From the NCBI GenBank assembly GCA_964423175.1, contig CAYRDM010000010.1, forward strand, positions 1-19,614: a stretch of 19,614 nt of DNA. The letters are read 5' to 3'. The notes beneath the pieces were generated by a model that saw only the letters and a list, made by a program, of their open reading frames with translations, had not been told where the DNA came from and searched no databases. The position numbers were made by a program, and so were the translations under genes. This document shows positions 8,539 through 16,425 of this stretch, piece by piece (position 1 is the first letter of the stretch; each line of letters opens with the position of its first letter). Origin of the DNA: JBGQJN01 sp964423175. GTDB taxonomy: Bacteria; Patescibacteriota; Minisyncoccia; 2-02-FULL-40-12; IGHO2-01-FULL-4-A.

Positions 8539-9359
8539 ACAAAATACAGATAGGTATTTTGCAAGGAAGATTAACACCTTCTGTAGATGGAAGCTTGCAG
8601 TTTTTTCCTAAAGATAATTGGCAAAATGAATTTGCCGTTGCCAAGCAACTTGGTTTCGATTGCATCGAATGGCTTATAAAGAATGACGAGATGCGCGAGC
8701 GAAATCCTTTTTTTGTCCCTTTCGGTTTGAAAGAAGTGGAGAGCTTGGTCCAAAAATCTGGGATTTCAATTCCATCCATTCACGCTTTTTATTCTAAAGG
8801 AAGTGAATACTCCTGGGATCTTACAGACATTGCCTTGAAGGCTAAACAAATTTCTGTAAGGACCATACTCGTATCCTTTTTTGGTGAAAATGCTCTTAAA
8901 ACTAAAAGCGATAAGGAGCTGGCCCTCCGTAAGATAAGAGAGGTCTTAGGTTTTTGCGGTGCTCTCGGGATTAGAATTGCTATTGAATCTGAAATGGAGG
9001 CCGCTGAGCTATTAGAATTTATCAATAGTTTTGCTTCTCCAATTGTCGGTGTTTATTATGACATTGGTAATATGGCAAGTATGGGAGTCGATGTGGCTGC
9101 CGAAATAACTTTTCTTTCCAACAAAATATTCGGAGTGCATATAAAGGATCGTAAGGCCTGTGGTGGCGAGACAGTTCCTTTGGGTTTGGGATGTGTTGAT
9201 TTTGAAAAAGCATTCAGGGCATTACATGATGTGTATTATGCAGGGCCGTTTATTATTCAAAGCGCTCGAATTCCCGGAGTGGACGATGTTCAACTAAATT
9301 TAGAATATCTTCGTTTTTGTAAGCGATTATTGCAGAGGGCATACAAGGAGGCCAATTAA
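8535..9359 (+). CDS. Sugar isomerase/epimerase, xylose-isomerase-like TIM barrel
   Basis: A 274-residue protein from ATG 8535, chosen because it forms an ATGA overlap with the SIS gene and starts at the first barrel strand (NKIQIGILQGRL); a TTG at 8511 would add eight unlikely residues. The fold belongs with UlaE, hexulose-phosphate isomerase and tagatose 3-epimerase enzymes. Expected metal ligands are visible: E151 in AIESE, D176 in YYDIGN, H202 in VHIKD. The fourth ligand, normally a Glu in a GxFLIEMW-type strand, aligns with Q242 in GPFIIQSAR. The substrate is unknown; it probably isomerises or epimerises a sugar or sugar phosphate in the precursor pathway of the NeuB downstream. The SDR start follows 2 bases after the stop. 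Confidence 0.82.
   Translation: MNKIQIGILQGRLTPSVDGSLQFFPKDNWQNEFAVAKQLGFDCIEWLIKNDEMRERNPFFVPFGLKEVESLVQKSGISIPSIHAFYSKGSEYSWDLTDIALKAKQISVRTILVSFFGENALKTKSDKELALRKIREVLGFCGALGIRIAIESEMEAAELLEFINSFASPIVGVYYDIGNMASMGVDVAAEITFLSNKIFGVHIKDRKACGGETVPLGLGCVDFEKAFRALHDVYYAGPFIIQSARIPGVDDVQLNLEYLRFCKRLLQRAYKEAN
9345..9351 (+). promoter_or_regulatory. Strong Shine-Dalgarno site for SDR gene
   Basis: AAGGAGG lies inside the last codons of the TIM-barrel gene, 10 bases before ATG 9362. It fixes the SDR start and is one of the best ribosome sites in the window. Confidence 0.75.
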
Positions 9360-9361
9360 CC

Positions 9362-10171
9362 ATGGACAGCAAAAAAATCCTTGATCTTTTTTCCCTTAAG
9401 GGCCGTGTGGCAATTATAACCGGAGGTGCCGGTAGACTTGGTCGCGAGCATGCAAAGATATTGCGCGCCGCCGGAGCTAAGGTCATTTCATTTGATGTTG
9501 AGAGGCCAGAGATTTTAGAAGTATTTTCTGAAAAATGGGAAGTTGATATTACGCAAAAGGATGAGGTATTTAAGGCAGTTAATAGGATCTATGATATTTA
9601 TAGAAGAATCGACATCCTTATTAATAATGCTGCTCTTAACCCCAGAGTCGGATCAGACGAAGTATCCAATAATAATGAAAATAACTGGGCGCCACATGAA
9701 AAATATTCCCAAAGACTGTGGATGAAGGAATTTGATGTCGGACTTAACGGCGCAATGTATTGTATTCAGGCGGTTGCCAAGTATATGATTCCAAAGAACT
9801 CAGGATGCATTCTGAATATTGCTTCAACCTCTGCTATTACTGCTCCAGATCACAGAAAGTATAAAGCGGGCAGGTTTAAATCAGCCGCATATCCTGTTGT
9901 TAAAACAGCGCTATTGGGCTTAACCAGAAGCTGGGCTTCCTATTTCGCAAGCGTTGCTCCCGAGATAAGAGTGAATGCCCTTTGCCCTGGAGCAGTTAAC
10001 TTTGGTTTAATGGAGCCGGAGTTTGCAGCTAAATTGGGTGAACGAAATATGCTTAGACGTCCAGCGTCACCGGATGAGTATGCGGGGGCGGTATTGTTCT
10101 TGTGCTCTGACGCCTCCAAGTTTATGACTGCTGCTACCGTTGTAGCCGACGGTGGACAGACAGCTTGGTAG
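9362..10171 (+). CDS. Short-chain dehydrogenase/reductase (SDR)
   Basis: A 269-residue classical SDR. The NAD(P)-binding TGGAGRLG is at 20-27, the acidic D46 after strand beta2 (ISFDVE) favours NAD(H), NNA is at 88-90, and the catalytic set is S155, Y177 and K181 (YPVVK); the C-terminal CPG turn is at 208-210. A longer segment than usual stands between the NNA turn and alpha-5, with Asn-rich VSNNNENNW at 101-109. The enzyme oxidises or reduces a sugar hydroxyl or keto group in the cytoplasm. SDRs of this type are frequent in NeuB-containing clusters, but the substrate cannot be read from sequence. It is the last gene of the SIS-TIM-SDR unit, which ends in a hairpin just downstream. Confidence 0.9.
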   Translation: MDSKKILDLFSLKGRVAIITGGAGRLGREHAKILRAAGAKVISFDVERPEILEVFSEKWEVDITQKDEVFKAVNRIYDIYRRIDILINNAALNPRVGSDEVSNNNENNWAPHEKYSQRLWMKEFDVGLNGAMYCIQAVAKYMIPKNSGCILNIASTSAITAPDHRKYKAGRFKSAAYPVVKTALLGLTRSWASYFASVAPEIRVNALCPGAVNFGLMEPEFAAKLGERNMLRRPASPDEYAGAVLFLCSDASKFMTAATVVADGGQTAW

Positions 10172-10181
10172 ACTTAAAATT

Positions 10182-10208
10182 AACCAGCAAATTTGCTGGT
10201 TTTTGTTT
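10182..10208 (+). terminator. Intrinsic terminator after SDR gene
   Basis: Perfect 20-base palindrome AACCAGCAAA/TTTGCTGGTT (10182-10201) followed by a T-rich tail. It closes the SIS-TIM-SDR unit and separates it from NeuB. Confidence 0.8.
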
Positions 10209-10233
10209 TGAAGCCGTCAACACGGGTATGGTA

Positions 10234-10265
10234 TTGATATTTTTTTGCTTTATTGGTTCTATATA
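10234..10265 (+). promoter_or_regulatory. Weak putative promoter for the NeuB gene
   Basis: TTGATA (10234-10239) is followed by TCTATA (10258-10263, spacing 18) or TATATA (10260-10265, spacing 20). It lies between the upstream terminator and the NeuB start, where a promoter is expected. The elements are weak in AT-rich sequence. Confidence 0.33.
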
Positions 10266-10289
10266 TGGGAGGTCTTTTAAAATATTATC

Positions 10290-10294
10290 GGGAG
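10290..10294 (+). promoter_or_regulatory. Ribosome site deciding the NeuB start
   Basis: GGGAG lies 5 bases before ATG 10300. It supports 10300 as the start rather than the in-frame upstream GTG-type codon at 10165, which would translate through the terminator at 10182-10201. Confidence 0.65.
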
Positions 10295-10299
10295 ATTTT

Positions 10300-11166
10300 A
10301 TGCTTATAGGTAAAAGGATCGTAGAGTATGGGATCCCGCCTTTGTTAATAGCCGAAATTGGCATTAATCATAACGGCAGTTTGCAGACTGCTTTCGATTT
10401 GATAGATGGTGCAAAAGCCGCTGGCTGCGATATGGTTAAGTTTCAAAAGAGAACAGTGGATGTGGTTTATACTCCGGAAGAACTCGCTAAGCCCAGAGAT
10501 AATCCCTTTGGTTCGACTAACGGTGATTTAAAAAGAGGACTTGAGTTTGGTAAAAAACAATTTGACGCTATCGATGATTATTGTCGGGCCAAAAAGATAA
10601 TGTGGTTTGCTTCTCCTTGGGATGAGGCAAGTGTTGATTTTTTGGAGCAATATGATCCACCTTGTTATAAAATTGCATCTGCTTGTAATAGAGACGCTGG
10701 TTTGGTGGCGCATATTATGTCCAAAGGTAGACCTATCATTGTTTCAATCGGCATGTCCGATGACGATGACGTTTCCCGTATTGTTGAATTTTTGGGTGAA
10801 AGGGATCTGGTTGTTCTACATTGTACTGCTACTTATCCCGCCAAAGATTCGGAGCTTAACTTGGCAAATATACCCAGATTAATCGGTCAGTATTCGAAAG
10901 CTTATATCGGATATTCAGGCCATGAGGTTGGATTATACTCTTCACTAGTTGCCGCAACCTTGGGCGCCTGTGTAATCGAGCGGCACATAACCCTAGACAG
11001 ATCAATGTGGGGGAGTGATCAAGCCGCGAGTTTAGAGGTGGTGGGTTTTATGAAGTTAGCAAAACAGTTGAGGGTATTGCCAGTCCAAATGGGCAATCCT
11101 ACTAAAGAATTACTTGAATCCGAAAGACCGGTTGAGGCAAAATTGAGAAGGGTTGATACCCTCTAA
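10300..11166 (+). CDS. neuB: NeuB-family ulosonic acid synthase lacking the SAF domain
   Basis: A 288-residue TIM barrel that condenses PEP with an aldose to give a 2-keto-3-deoxy acid such as sialic, legionaminic or pseudaminic acid. Seen: AEIGINHNG at 18-26, VKFQ at 46-49, YKIASA at 123-128, metal-ligand histidines H208 (YSGHE) and H229 (IERHITLD), spaced 21 residues as in the meningococcal enzyme. Odd: characterised NeuB proteins have about 340-350 residues with a C-terminal SAF (antifreeze-like) domain that, in the meningococcal dimer, reaches into the partner active site. Here the reading frame stops right after the barrel and a terminator follows 5 bases later, so the domain is absent, not split off. 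This argues for a different sugar substrate. It sits as a single-gene unit between two terminators. Confidence 0.9.
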   Translation: MLIGKRIVEYGIPPLLIAEIGINHNGSLQTAFDLIDGAKAAGCDMVKFQKRTVDVVYTPEELAKPRDNPFGSTNGDLKRGLEFGKKQFDAIDDYCRAKKIMWFASPWDEASVDFLEQYDPPCYKIASACNRDAGLVAHIMSKGRPIIVSIGMSDDDDVSRIVEFLGERDLVVLHCTATYPAKDSELNLANIPRLIGQYSKAYIGYSGHEVGLYSSLVAATLGACVIERHITLDRSMWGSDQAASLEVVGFMKLAKQLRVLPVQMGNPTKELLESERPVEAKLRRVDTL

Positions 11167-11170
11167 AAAT

Positions 11171-11190
11171 AAACCGCTTAGGCGGTTTTT
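11171..11190 (+). terminator. Intrinsic terminator after NeuB gene
   Basis: Stem AAACCGC (11171-11177) / GCGGTTT (11182-11188) with loop TTAG and further T residues. It starts 5 bases after the NeuB stop. Confidence 0.8.
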
Positions 11191-11227
11191 AATTTGGAGC
11201 ATTTCAATTTTTATGTATATTTAATGT

Positions 11228-12349
11228 ATGGTAAAGGTTTGGGCTGCATGTAAGGATCCTGGCGGAACGAATGGCATTCTTCCTATAGTGAAAAAATTAA
11301 GAGAAAATGGGCATATCGTAGATATAATTGCTGACGGGAATGCCCTGAAGAGATTGCCAGTTTTGGGTTTGGATTTTCTAACTCCTTCCGATGCGATCAC
11401 TTCTAAAGAAAAGCCAGATATCTTTATAACGAGCATGTGTTCTGGTGGGGGAATAGGAAGAGATCTCGTTCCAAAAATGAAAAACGATGGTATCCCTACC
11501 GTGGCCTTGCAGGATAATTGGGGCGTGAGATTATTGGATGAATGGGCTAATAAAAAATATTGGCCAGATTATATTTTTGTAAATGACCTTTTGGGTAAAA
11601 AAATTGTTTCAAAGGCTTGGCCTAATTTTAATAAGAAAAATATAATAATAACTGGTTTCCCAATGTTTGATAGCTACTCTCTTATTTCATCAGCTGATAG
11701 AAGAGACGCAAGAACATGTTTGCTGAAAGGAACTGGTTGGCCAGATGATGCTTCAATTATTTTTTTTGCTTGCGGTGTATTGGATGGTGCCACGGAACTT
11801 TTAAAAGAGGTTCTTTATGCGCTGGGAAATACTGTTAGTAAAAATAGAAAAATAAAACTAATTGCCAGGAGCCACCCACAACTTGAAGACGTTTCTCCAA
11901 GAGAGCTAATCTCTTGGAATAAGACTTTAAAATCTTTTGGAAATAGTTTTCCGGAAGTTATTGCGAGGGCGGAAGACGCAAGCGCTTTGGCTAGTATGAA
12001 TATAAAAGAACTTCTTTTGTCCTCAGACGTTGTCATATCCGATTTTTCCACCGTGACATTGGAGGCATCGCTTGTGGGGGCCAAATTAAAAGGCAAGGAT
12101 ATTATATCTGCTTATTATACGAAGAAGGCAATAAAAGAATTTCAGACGGCATTCCGAGGGCTAGTGAGGGAACCTATACTTGTAACAAGAAAATGCTCCT
12201 CGAAAGCTAAAGATAGGGATAGTTTAATAAATTTGATTAACAAATCTTTATCTTCCGGTTTAAATTTAGGCAAGGCACAAAAATCTAACTTTTATCCAGA
12301 TGGCAAAAACTCTAAACGTGCGGCTGATTTTATAGAATTATTGGCTTAG
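11228..12349 (+). CDS. GT-B-like glycosyltransferase or related transferase
   Basis: A 373-residue soluble protein. It starts with a Rossmann-like N-terminal unit, KDPGGTNGILPIVKKL at 9-24, and carries QDNWG at 95-99. In the C-terminal half come an ARSHP element and then a donor-site stretch, SDVVISDFSTVTLEASLVG, with Ser-Thr and a conserved-looking Glu. This is the GT-B arrangement of LpxB, CDP-glycerol transferases and capsule transferases. It lacks the N-terminal GTRPE-type start and the VGNSSSG element of NeuC-like UDP-GlcNAc 2-epimerases, so it probably does not supply ManNAc to NeuB. A role in transferring the CMP-activated ulosonic acid or a neighbouring residue is inferred. No clear ribosome site precedes ATG 11228. 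NeuA follows after 58 bases with no terminator. Confidence 0.6.
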   Translation: MVKVWAACKDPGGTNGILPIVKKLRENGHIVDIIADGNALKRLPVLGLDFLTPSDAITSKEKPDIFITSMCSGGGIGRDLVPKMKNDGIPTVALQDNWGVRLLDEWANKKYWPDYIFVNDLLGKKIVSKAWPNFNKKNIIITGFPMFDSYSLISSADRRDARTCLLKGTGWPDDASIIFFACGVLDGATELLKEVLYALGNTVSKNRKIKLIARSHPQLEDVSPRELISWNKTLKSFGNSFPEVIARAEDASALASMNIKELLLSSDVVISDFSTVTLEASLVGAKLKGKDIISAYYTKKAIKEFQTAFRGLVREPILVTRKCSSKAKDRDSLINLINKSLSSGLNLGKAQKSNFYPDGKNSKRAADFIELLA

Positions 12350-12407
12350 TTTCAAGATATTTTAATTATTGCAAATTAAGCATTTTTGTAATAAACTAAT
12401 AAACTAA

Positions 12408-13157
12408 ATGAAGATTTTATCAATTATACAGGCTAGAGGCGGTTCGAAAGGTGTTCCCAAAAAGAATATTAGGCTTTTGGCTGGATACCCTTTGATAGCC
12501 TATTCTATAGCCGCTTCCAAATTATCGAAAAGTATAGAAAGGACAATTGTCTCGACAGATTCGCCCGAGATTGCTGAAGTAGCCGTTCGTTATGGGGCAG
12601 AGGTACCTTTTATTAGACCGGCGGAATTTGCTGGAGATTTTTCAACCGACCTAGACGTTTTTGGTCATGCTATAAATTGGTTGCAAAATAATGAGAACGG
12701 CCTACCCGATCTTATACTCCAGTTGCGTCCGACAACTCCGCTTAGGGACCCCGTAATTATAGAAGAGGCCATAGAAAAAATAAAAAATAATTCTGAAGCC
12801 ACTTCTTTACGTTCTGCGCACAAGACTGGTCAGCCTCCCCAGAAAATGTTTCAAATAAATTCGGCCGGTTTTTGGGAAGGTCTTTTCCCTCATGAAACAC
12901 GGGTTGAATACTATAACCTACCCAGACAAGCTTTTCCTGAGGCCCATTGCCCCAATGGCTATGTCGACATAGTCAGACCCCGGTTTATTAAAGATAATCC
13001 AGGTCAGTTTTCCGGACCTAAAATTTTGTCTTTTGTGACTCCTTTTGCTCCAGACATAGATCGTCTTGAAGATTTTGAACATGCCGAATATGTCCTTTCT
13101 AAGCAAGGTAGCCCACTTTTTGATTACTTGTCTAAAAATTTTTCAAAAGAAAAATGA
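12408..13157 (+). CDS. neuA: CMP-ulosonic acid synthetase (NeuA/acylneuraminate cytidylyltransferase family)
   Basis: A 249-residue nucleotidyltransferase, near the usual length of the catalytic domain. CTP-binding ARGGSKG is at 9-15 with K20 in PKKN, VSTDSPEIA at 48-56, a catalytic-type RP...D pattern around R70-P71 and D77, LRPTTPLRD at 106-114, and the metal-binding DIDRLEDF at 216-223. It activates the NeuB product with CTP to a CMP-sugar. The substrate is not fixed by sequence, since family members take sialic, legionaminic and other ulosonic acids. The last codon overlaps the next gene (ATGA, 13154-13157). It has no Shine-Dalgarno site and an AT-rich leader. The pairing with NeuB in this cluster supports the assignment strongly. 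Confidence 0.9.
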   Translation: MKILSIIQARGGSKGVPKKNIRLLAGYPLIAYSIAASKLSKSIERTIVSTDSPEIAEVAVRYGAEVPFIRPAEFAGDFSTDLDVFGHAINWLQNNENGLPDLILQLRPTTPLRDPVIIEEAIEKIKNNSEATSLRSAHKTGQPPQKMFQINSAGFWEGLFPHETRVEYYNLPRQAFPEAHCPNGYVDIVRPRFIKDNPGQFSGPKILSFVTPFAPDIDRLEDFEHAEYVLSKQGSPLFDYLSKNFSKEK

Positions 13158-14098
13158 AATGCATCCTTTGTAAAAAAGAAACGGGTATCCTAATAGCAAA
13201 TGAAGTCCGCGAAGGTAAAGCGGAAGTTTTTTATTGTAAAAGATGTGAGTTGGGTATGTTGGGAAATATACCGACAAAAGAGAATTTGAAGAATTTCTAT
13301 AATAAAGACTATAGAAAGACAGCTTCTCAGAAATTGGGGGAGGGCATGGATCCGCAGGGTTTGTTTTCCATGGCAGTCGGGTTTCAAAAAAATAGAATAG
13401 ATTTTTTAAAAAAGTATTTCGGCAAAAATAAGAGGCTTTTAGACGTTGGCTGTTCTGCGGGTATGTTTTTATGGCATGCCAAGAAGTATATGAAAGAAGT
13501 TGTGGGCATAGACTATGATAGCAATTCAGCTAAGTTTGCCTCTAAAAAGTGCAATTGCAAGACGTATTACGAAGATATCGAAAATACTGATCTAAAAGAA
13601 AAAAGTTTTGATATTATCTGTGCTTTCCAAACTTTAGAACACGTGGCTAATCCAGAGGAATTTATATCTAAATATAAAAAATACTTAAACCCCGGAGGTA
13701 TTATAGCAATTGAGGTGCCAAATCTTAGAGATCCATTGCTTTATTTATATGATATTCCTTTCTATAAAAAGTTTTATTTTCACAAGTCTCATCTTTGGTA
13801 CTTTACGTCAAAAAGTTTAAAAAAAATTATGCAAAAATCTGGTTTTGAGGGTGTTGTCTATCCTTTGCAAGAATACAATATTCTTAATCACATGAGTTGG
13901 ATTTATACAAACGCTCCTCAACCTACTTCTTTGCCCGGAATTTCTTCTCCTAGGATGCCTTTTAGGAGTACCGCAGATAAGAGTGATCAAAAAAAGATAG
14001 ATGACTTTATAAATATTTTTGACCAGGAGTATAAGAAGAAACTCGGGGAATTGGATGCAACTGCCTGCCTCTTTTATATAGGCAGATCTCCTCGTTAA
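13154..14098 (+). CDS. Class I SAM methyltransferase with N-terminal cysteine (zinc-ribbon-like) motif
   Basis: A 314-residue protein. The N-terminus has two CxxC pairs, C3/C6 and C28/C31, which can bind zinc, as in several sugar methyltransferases. SAM motif I is LLDVGCSAG at 95-103, with the acidic VGIDYD after strand 2 near 117-122 and IICAFQTLEHV as motif IV/post-IV. The C-terminal third is less typical. It shares a 4-base ATGA overlap with NeuA, so translation is coupled and the product likely acts on the same sugar or its glycan. O- or C-methylation of a surface sugar is inferred. The unit ends in a bidirectional terminator. Confidence 0.85.
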   Translation: MKCILCKKETGILIANEVREGKAEVFYCKRCELGMLGNIPTKENLKNFYNKDYRKTASQKLGEGMDPQGLFSMAVGFQKNRIDFLKKYFGKNKRLLDVGCSAGMFLWHAKKYMKEVVGIDYDSNSAKFASKKCNCKTYYEDIENTDLKEKSFDIICAFQTLEHVANPEEFISKYKKYLNPGGIIAIEVPNLRDPLLYLYDIPFYKKFYFHKSHLWYFTSKSLKKIMQKSGFEGVVYPLQEYNILNHMSWIYTNAPQPTSLPGISSPRMPFRSTADKSDQKKIDDFINIFDQEYKKKLGELDATACLFYIGRSPR

Positions 14099-14101
14099 TA
14101 T

Positions 14102-14126
14102 AAAACCGAGCAACGCTCGGTTTTTT
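14102..14126. terminator. Bidirectional intrinsic terminator
   Basis: Ten-bp stem AAAACCGAGC (14102-14111) / GCTCGGTTTT (14115-14124) with loop AAC and T run to 14126. It separates the convergent methyltransferase (+) and Gfo/Idh oxidoreductase (-); the stop codon of the latter (14125-14127) touches the T run. Confidence 0.88.
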
Positions 14127-15141
14127 ATAGGATAGCTATTTTCCTTTCTGTCACGGATTGCTTAATTGCCATAATGATTTCCAGGACATTTTTGCCATCA
14201 TTTAAATCTGGACTCGGCGGAATATTAGATGTAATGCAAGATAGAAAATATCCTAGCTCGCTAAGATAGGTTTCGGCTTTCCATGTTCTATCAGCACGAA
14301 CCCAATCGTCGATCACTATTGGATTTCCAACAATTGGTATTAGTTGCAAGGTGGAGTTGAAGTAATCCCAATAAATTCTTCCTTTTGTGCCGGTTATTTC
14401 CAAAAATCCTCTAGCTGGTTTTTTTAGATAATCAACATGTAGAGAAGCAATTATTTTTCTATCGAAAGACATTATTATCTTAGCCGTGTCTTCTACCCCG
14501 ATGTTCAAATCCCCAAGCTCACCACCGGCAGCGAATACCCATTCAGGTTTTCCAAATAGGTAATATAAATAGTCTATTTCATGGCACTGTGCTGAAACCA
14601 CTCCGCCTCCCAGATCACTTCTTGTGGCGTAGCTTGTTCTAAAATCTTCCCATGGATGCCAATCTGTAACTCTTTCAGACATCTCGGCACTTATTGAAAC
14701 AACTTTTCCGATCCGCAATTCATCAAGCCATTGTTTTGCCACCATAAGCAATGGATGAAAGCGAAGATTGTGGGCCATGAATCCAAACTTTTTATTTGAT
14801 TTTAGCGTCTCTAACAATGTATATACATTTTGCAAATTATGCGAAAGAGGTTTTTCCATAAATATATGGCAACCTGCTTCTGCGGCTTCTATCGCTGTGG
14901 TGACATGCAATGAGGTCGGGTTGCTTATAATTGCAATTTCCGGGCGCTCTTCTAGTGCCTTCTGGAGATCGTGGAATATAGGGTGTTTGTTTCCGTGTTT
15001 TGTTAAAACCTCATTTCCAAAAGTAGATGAACCCTTGCCTGTCCTAAATATCAAAATATCTTCACATTTGAAACCGAGAACCTCAAGGTTTTCCATGTGC
15101 CTTTTGCCGATGCTCCCAAGGCCGCATATCAAAACTTTCAT
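14125..15141 (-). CDS. Gfo/Idh/MocA-family NAD(P)-dependent oxidoreductase
   Basis: A 338-residue cytoplasmic dehydrogenase. The Rossmann motif GLGSIG is at 7-12, the EKPLS motif with catalytic-type K97 at 96-100, and a conserved histidine H187 lies in CHEIDYLYYLFG after LGGG (177-180). The acidic residue often found shortly before that histidine is not evident (S183-A184). Members oxidise or reduce sugars and nucleotide sugars. Homologs of this general type occur in NeuB clusters. AAGGAT (15147-15152, minus strand) lies 5 bases before ATG. It is transcribed alone, opposite to both neighbours, and ends at the shared hairpin at 14102-14126. Substrate unknown. Confidence 0.88.
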   Translation of the reverse strand: MKVLICGLGSIGKRHMENLEVLGFKCEDILIFRTGKGSSTFGNEVLTKHGNKHPIFHDLQKALEERPEIAIISNPTSLHVTTAIEAAEAGCHIFMEKPLSHNLQNVYTLLETLKSNKKFGFMAHNLRFHPLLMVAKQWLDELRIGKVVSISAEMSERVTDWHPWEDFRTSYATRSDLGGGVVSAQCHEIDYLYYLFGKPEWVFAAGGELGDLNIGVEDTAKIIMSFDRKIIASLHVDYLKKPARGFLEITGTKGRIYWDYFNSTLQLIPIVGNPIVIDDWVRADRTWKAETYLSELGYFLSCITSNIPPSPDLNDGKNVLEIIMAIKQSVTERKIAIL

Positions 15142-15243
15142 TTTTTATCCTTGTTTTCAAAGATCTATTGGTGATATTAACACGAATTTGGGCATGGTCA
15201 ATCCTGCTAGACATTAGGCGATTAATAACGTAGTTTATTACTT

Positions 15244-16425
15244 ATGAAAGGATTTTTTCTAAAGAGGCTTATTAACGATTCAAAAGATAATATTTTAGAT
15301 ATTAATATTCCTTTTGGTCTTTTTCAGGATGATAACGAGGATGGAAAAGAAAGAAGGATGGTTGTTTTTTTAGGAGATAATTTTGCAGATTTGCCGGGTA
15401 CAGATCTAAAGGAGGCATATAGAATAACGAATTTATGTTTGGATTATGTTAGACATCAGTGTTCTGGATACGAGTTGTATTATAAGCCCCACCCCAAATT
15501 GGTAGAAAGAGATGAGTCCCAGTTTTTGAATCTTTCCGGGTTTAAAATAGAGAGCAGCATTGTAGCTGAGCTTTTTTACATTAAAAATATAAAGAAAATA
15601 AAATATGTTTTTGGGGCTTGTTCAATGGGTAGCGTTACGGCATACAACATGGGTCTTAACTCTTATACATTTACAAATATTGTTGGCAAATCGTTTGACC
15701 CAGTGACATTTGATGGCAAGAAGAAAGCAATGAGCAATATGCCAGAGGTTTTTTTTATAAATGATTTTAGACAGACCCTAGTTGAGAATCGTAAGAAATA
15801 TGGCGGGCATTCCATAATGGAAGGAAATTTAAGAAAGATATTTTCACAAAAAAATGGCAAGATGTGGTTCGTTTTGGGTGGCACTGCTGACTTAGCAAAT
15901 GCCATAGCGATAAGCACGCTTTCGAAAAAGATAGATCCTAATAGAAAAAATAATCTTATAGTGGTTAATCATCATCGTTGGAAGGTTGTTCCATTGGGGG
16001 ATTTAAAACTTTTTTTTGAAAATATTTACTTTGTGCCCAGGGTATTTTATTCTTTGAGACCCAACAAAATAATAAAAGCGATAAGGGCTGCTTTGGAAAT
16101 TAAAAAGTTTGATATTAGGCCAGAAGATATTATATTATCTATCCCCGGACTCGGTTTCGCCGATGACTGTTTTGCTTCTTTTTTTAAGCAGAGTATCAAT
16201 GTGGCGATTATAGGCAGTGATGTCTTTGAAATATCAACCGGGGAGCAAAATTATAGTAATAAGATGTTTCGCGGCCGTTTAGGTGCAAGATTTTTTAATT
16301 TATTTTTAGAACCATTGCTTGGGATAGAGAGAACCGTGTGGCTGGAAGATAAGAGGAGGATTTTTAATGTCGATAGGTACTCTAGACCAATGAATGACAT
16401 TTTTGATTACATTTGGAAATTTTAA
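15244..16425 (+). CDS. Sialyltransferase-like protein with apparently swapped GT-B halves
   Basis: A 393-residue soluble protein of no family I can name with certainty. Residues about 38-150 look like the C-terminal half of a bacterial GT-B sialyl/polysialyltransferase: a strand MVVFLGD, the KPHP motif at 81-84 (HP motif that binds the CMP donor), and a GACSMGSVTAY stretch at 124-134 in place of the paired-Ser donor motif. Residues about 206-330 start again with a first-strand-like MWFVLGGTADLANAIAIS and look like an N-terminal acceptor half. No other C-terminal half follows. An in-frame stop at 15226-15228 blocks extension upstream, and the opposite-strand gene leaves no room. It may be a natural permutation, a fusion of two decayed genes, or a distinct fold. 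A role in transferring the CMP-ulosonic acid is inferred. Confidence 0.5.
   Translation: MKGFFLKRLINDSKDNILDINIPFGLFQDDNEDGKERRMVVFLGDNFADLPGTDLKEAYRITNLCLDYVRHQCSGYELYYKPHPKLVERDESQFLNLSGFKIESSIVAELFYIKNIKKIKYVFGACSMGSVTAYNMGLNSYTFTNIVGKSFDPVTFDGKKKAMSNMPEVFFINDFRQTLVENRKKYGGHSIMEGNLRKIFSQKNGKMWFVLGGTADLANAIAISTLSKKIDPNRKNNLIVVNHHRWKVVPLGDLKLFFENIYFVPRVFYSLRPNKIIKAIRAALEIKKFDIRPEDIILSIPGLGFADDCFASFFKQSINVAIIGSDVFEISTGEQNYSNKMFRGRLGARFFNLFLEPLLGIERTVWLEDKRRIFNVDRYSRPMNDIFDYIWKF

Noticed and set aside
10165..10299. N-terminal extension of NeuB from a GTG-type codon at 10165
   Set aside because: It would translate through the perfect terminator hairpin at 10182-10201, has no NeuB homology, and a GGGAG site precedes ATG 10300.
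11018..11035. Gln in NeuB segment GSDQAAS, where many NeuB proteins have GPDH, as a lost metal ligand
   Set aside because: The metal histidines of the meningococcal enzyme correspond to H208 and H229 here, 21 residues apart, and both are present; the GPDH position is not a metal ligand.
11228..12349. NeuC or PseG (nucleotide-sugar hydrolase) supplying the NeuB substrate
   Set aside because: It has a GT-B-like plan but lacks the GTRPE-type N-terminus of NeuC and the characteristic PseG N-terminal pattern.
14768..15217. 149-codon ORF on the + strand
   Set aside because: It lies antisense to the well-supported Gfo/Idh oxidoreductase and its translation resembles no domain; a shadow frame.
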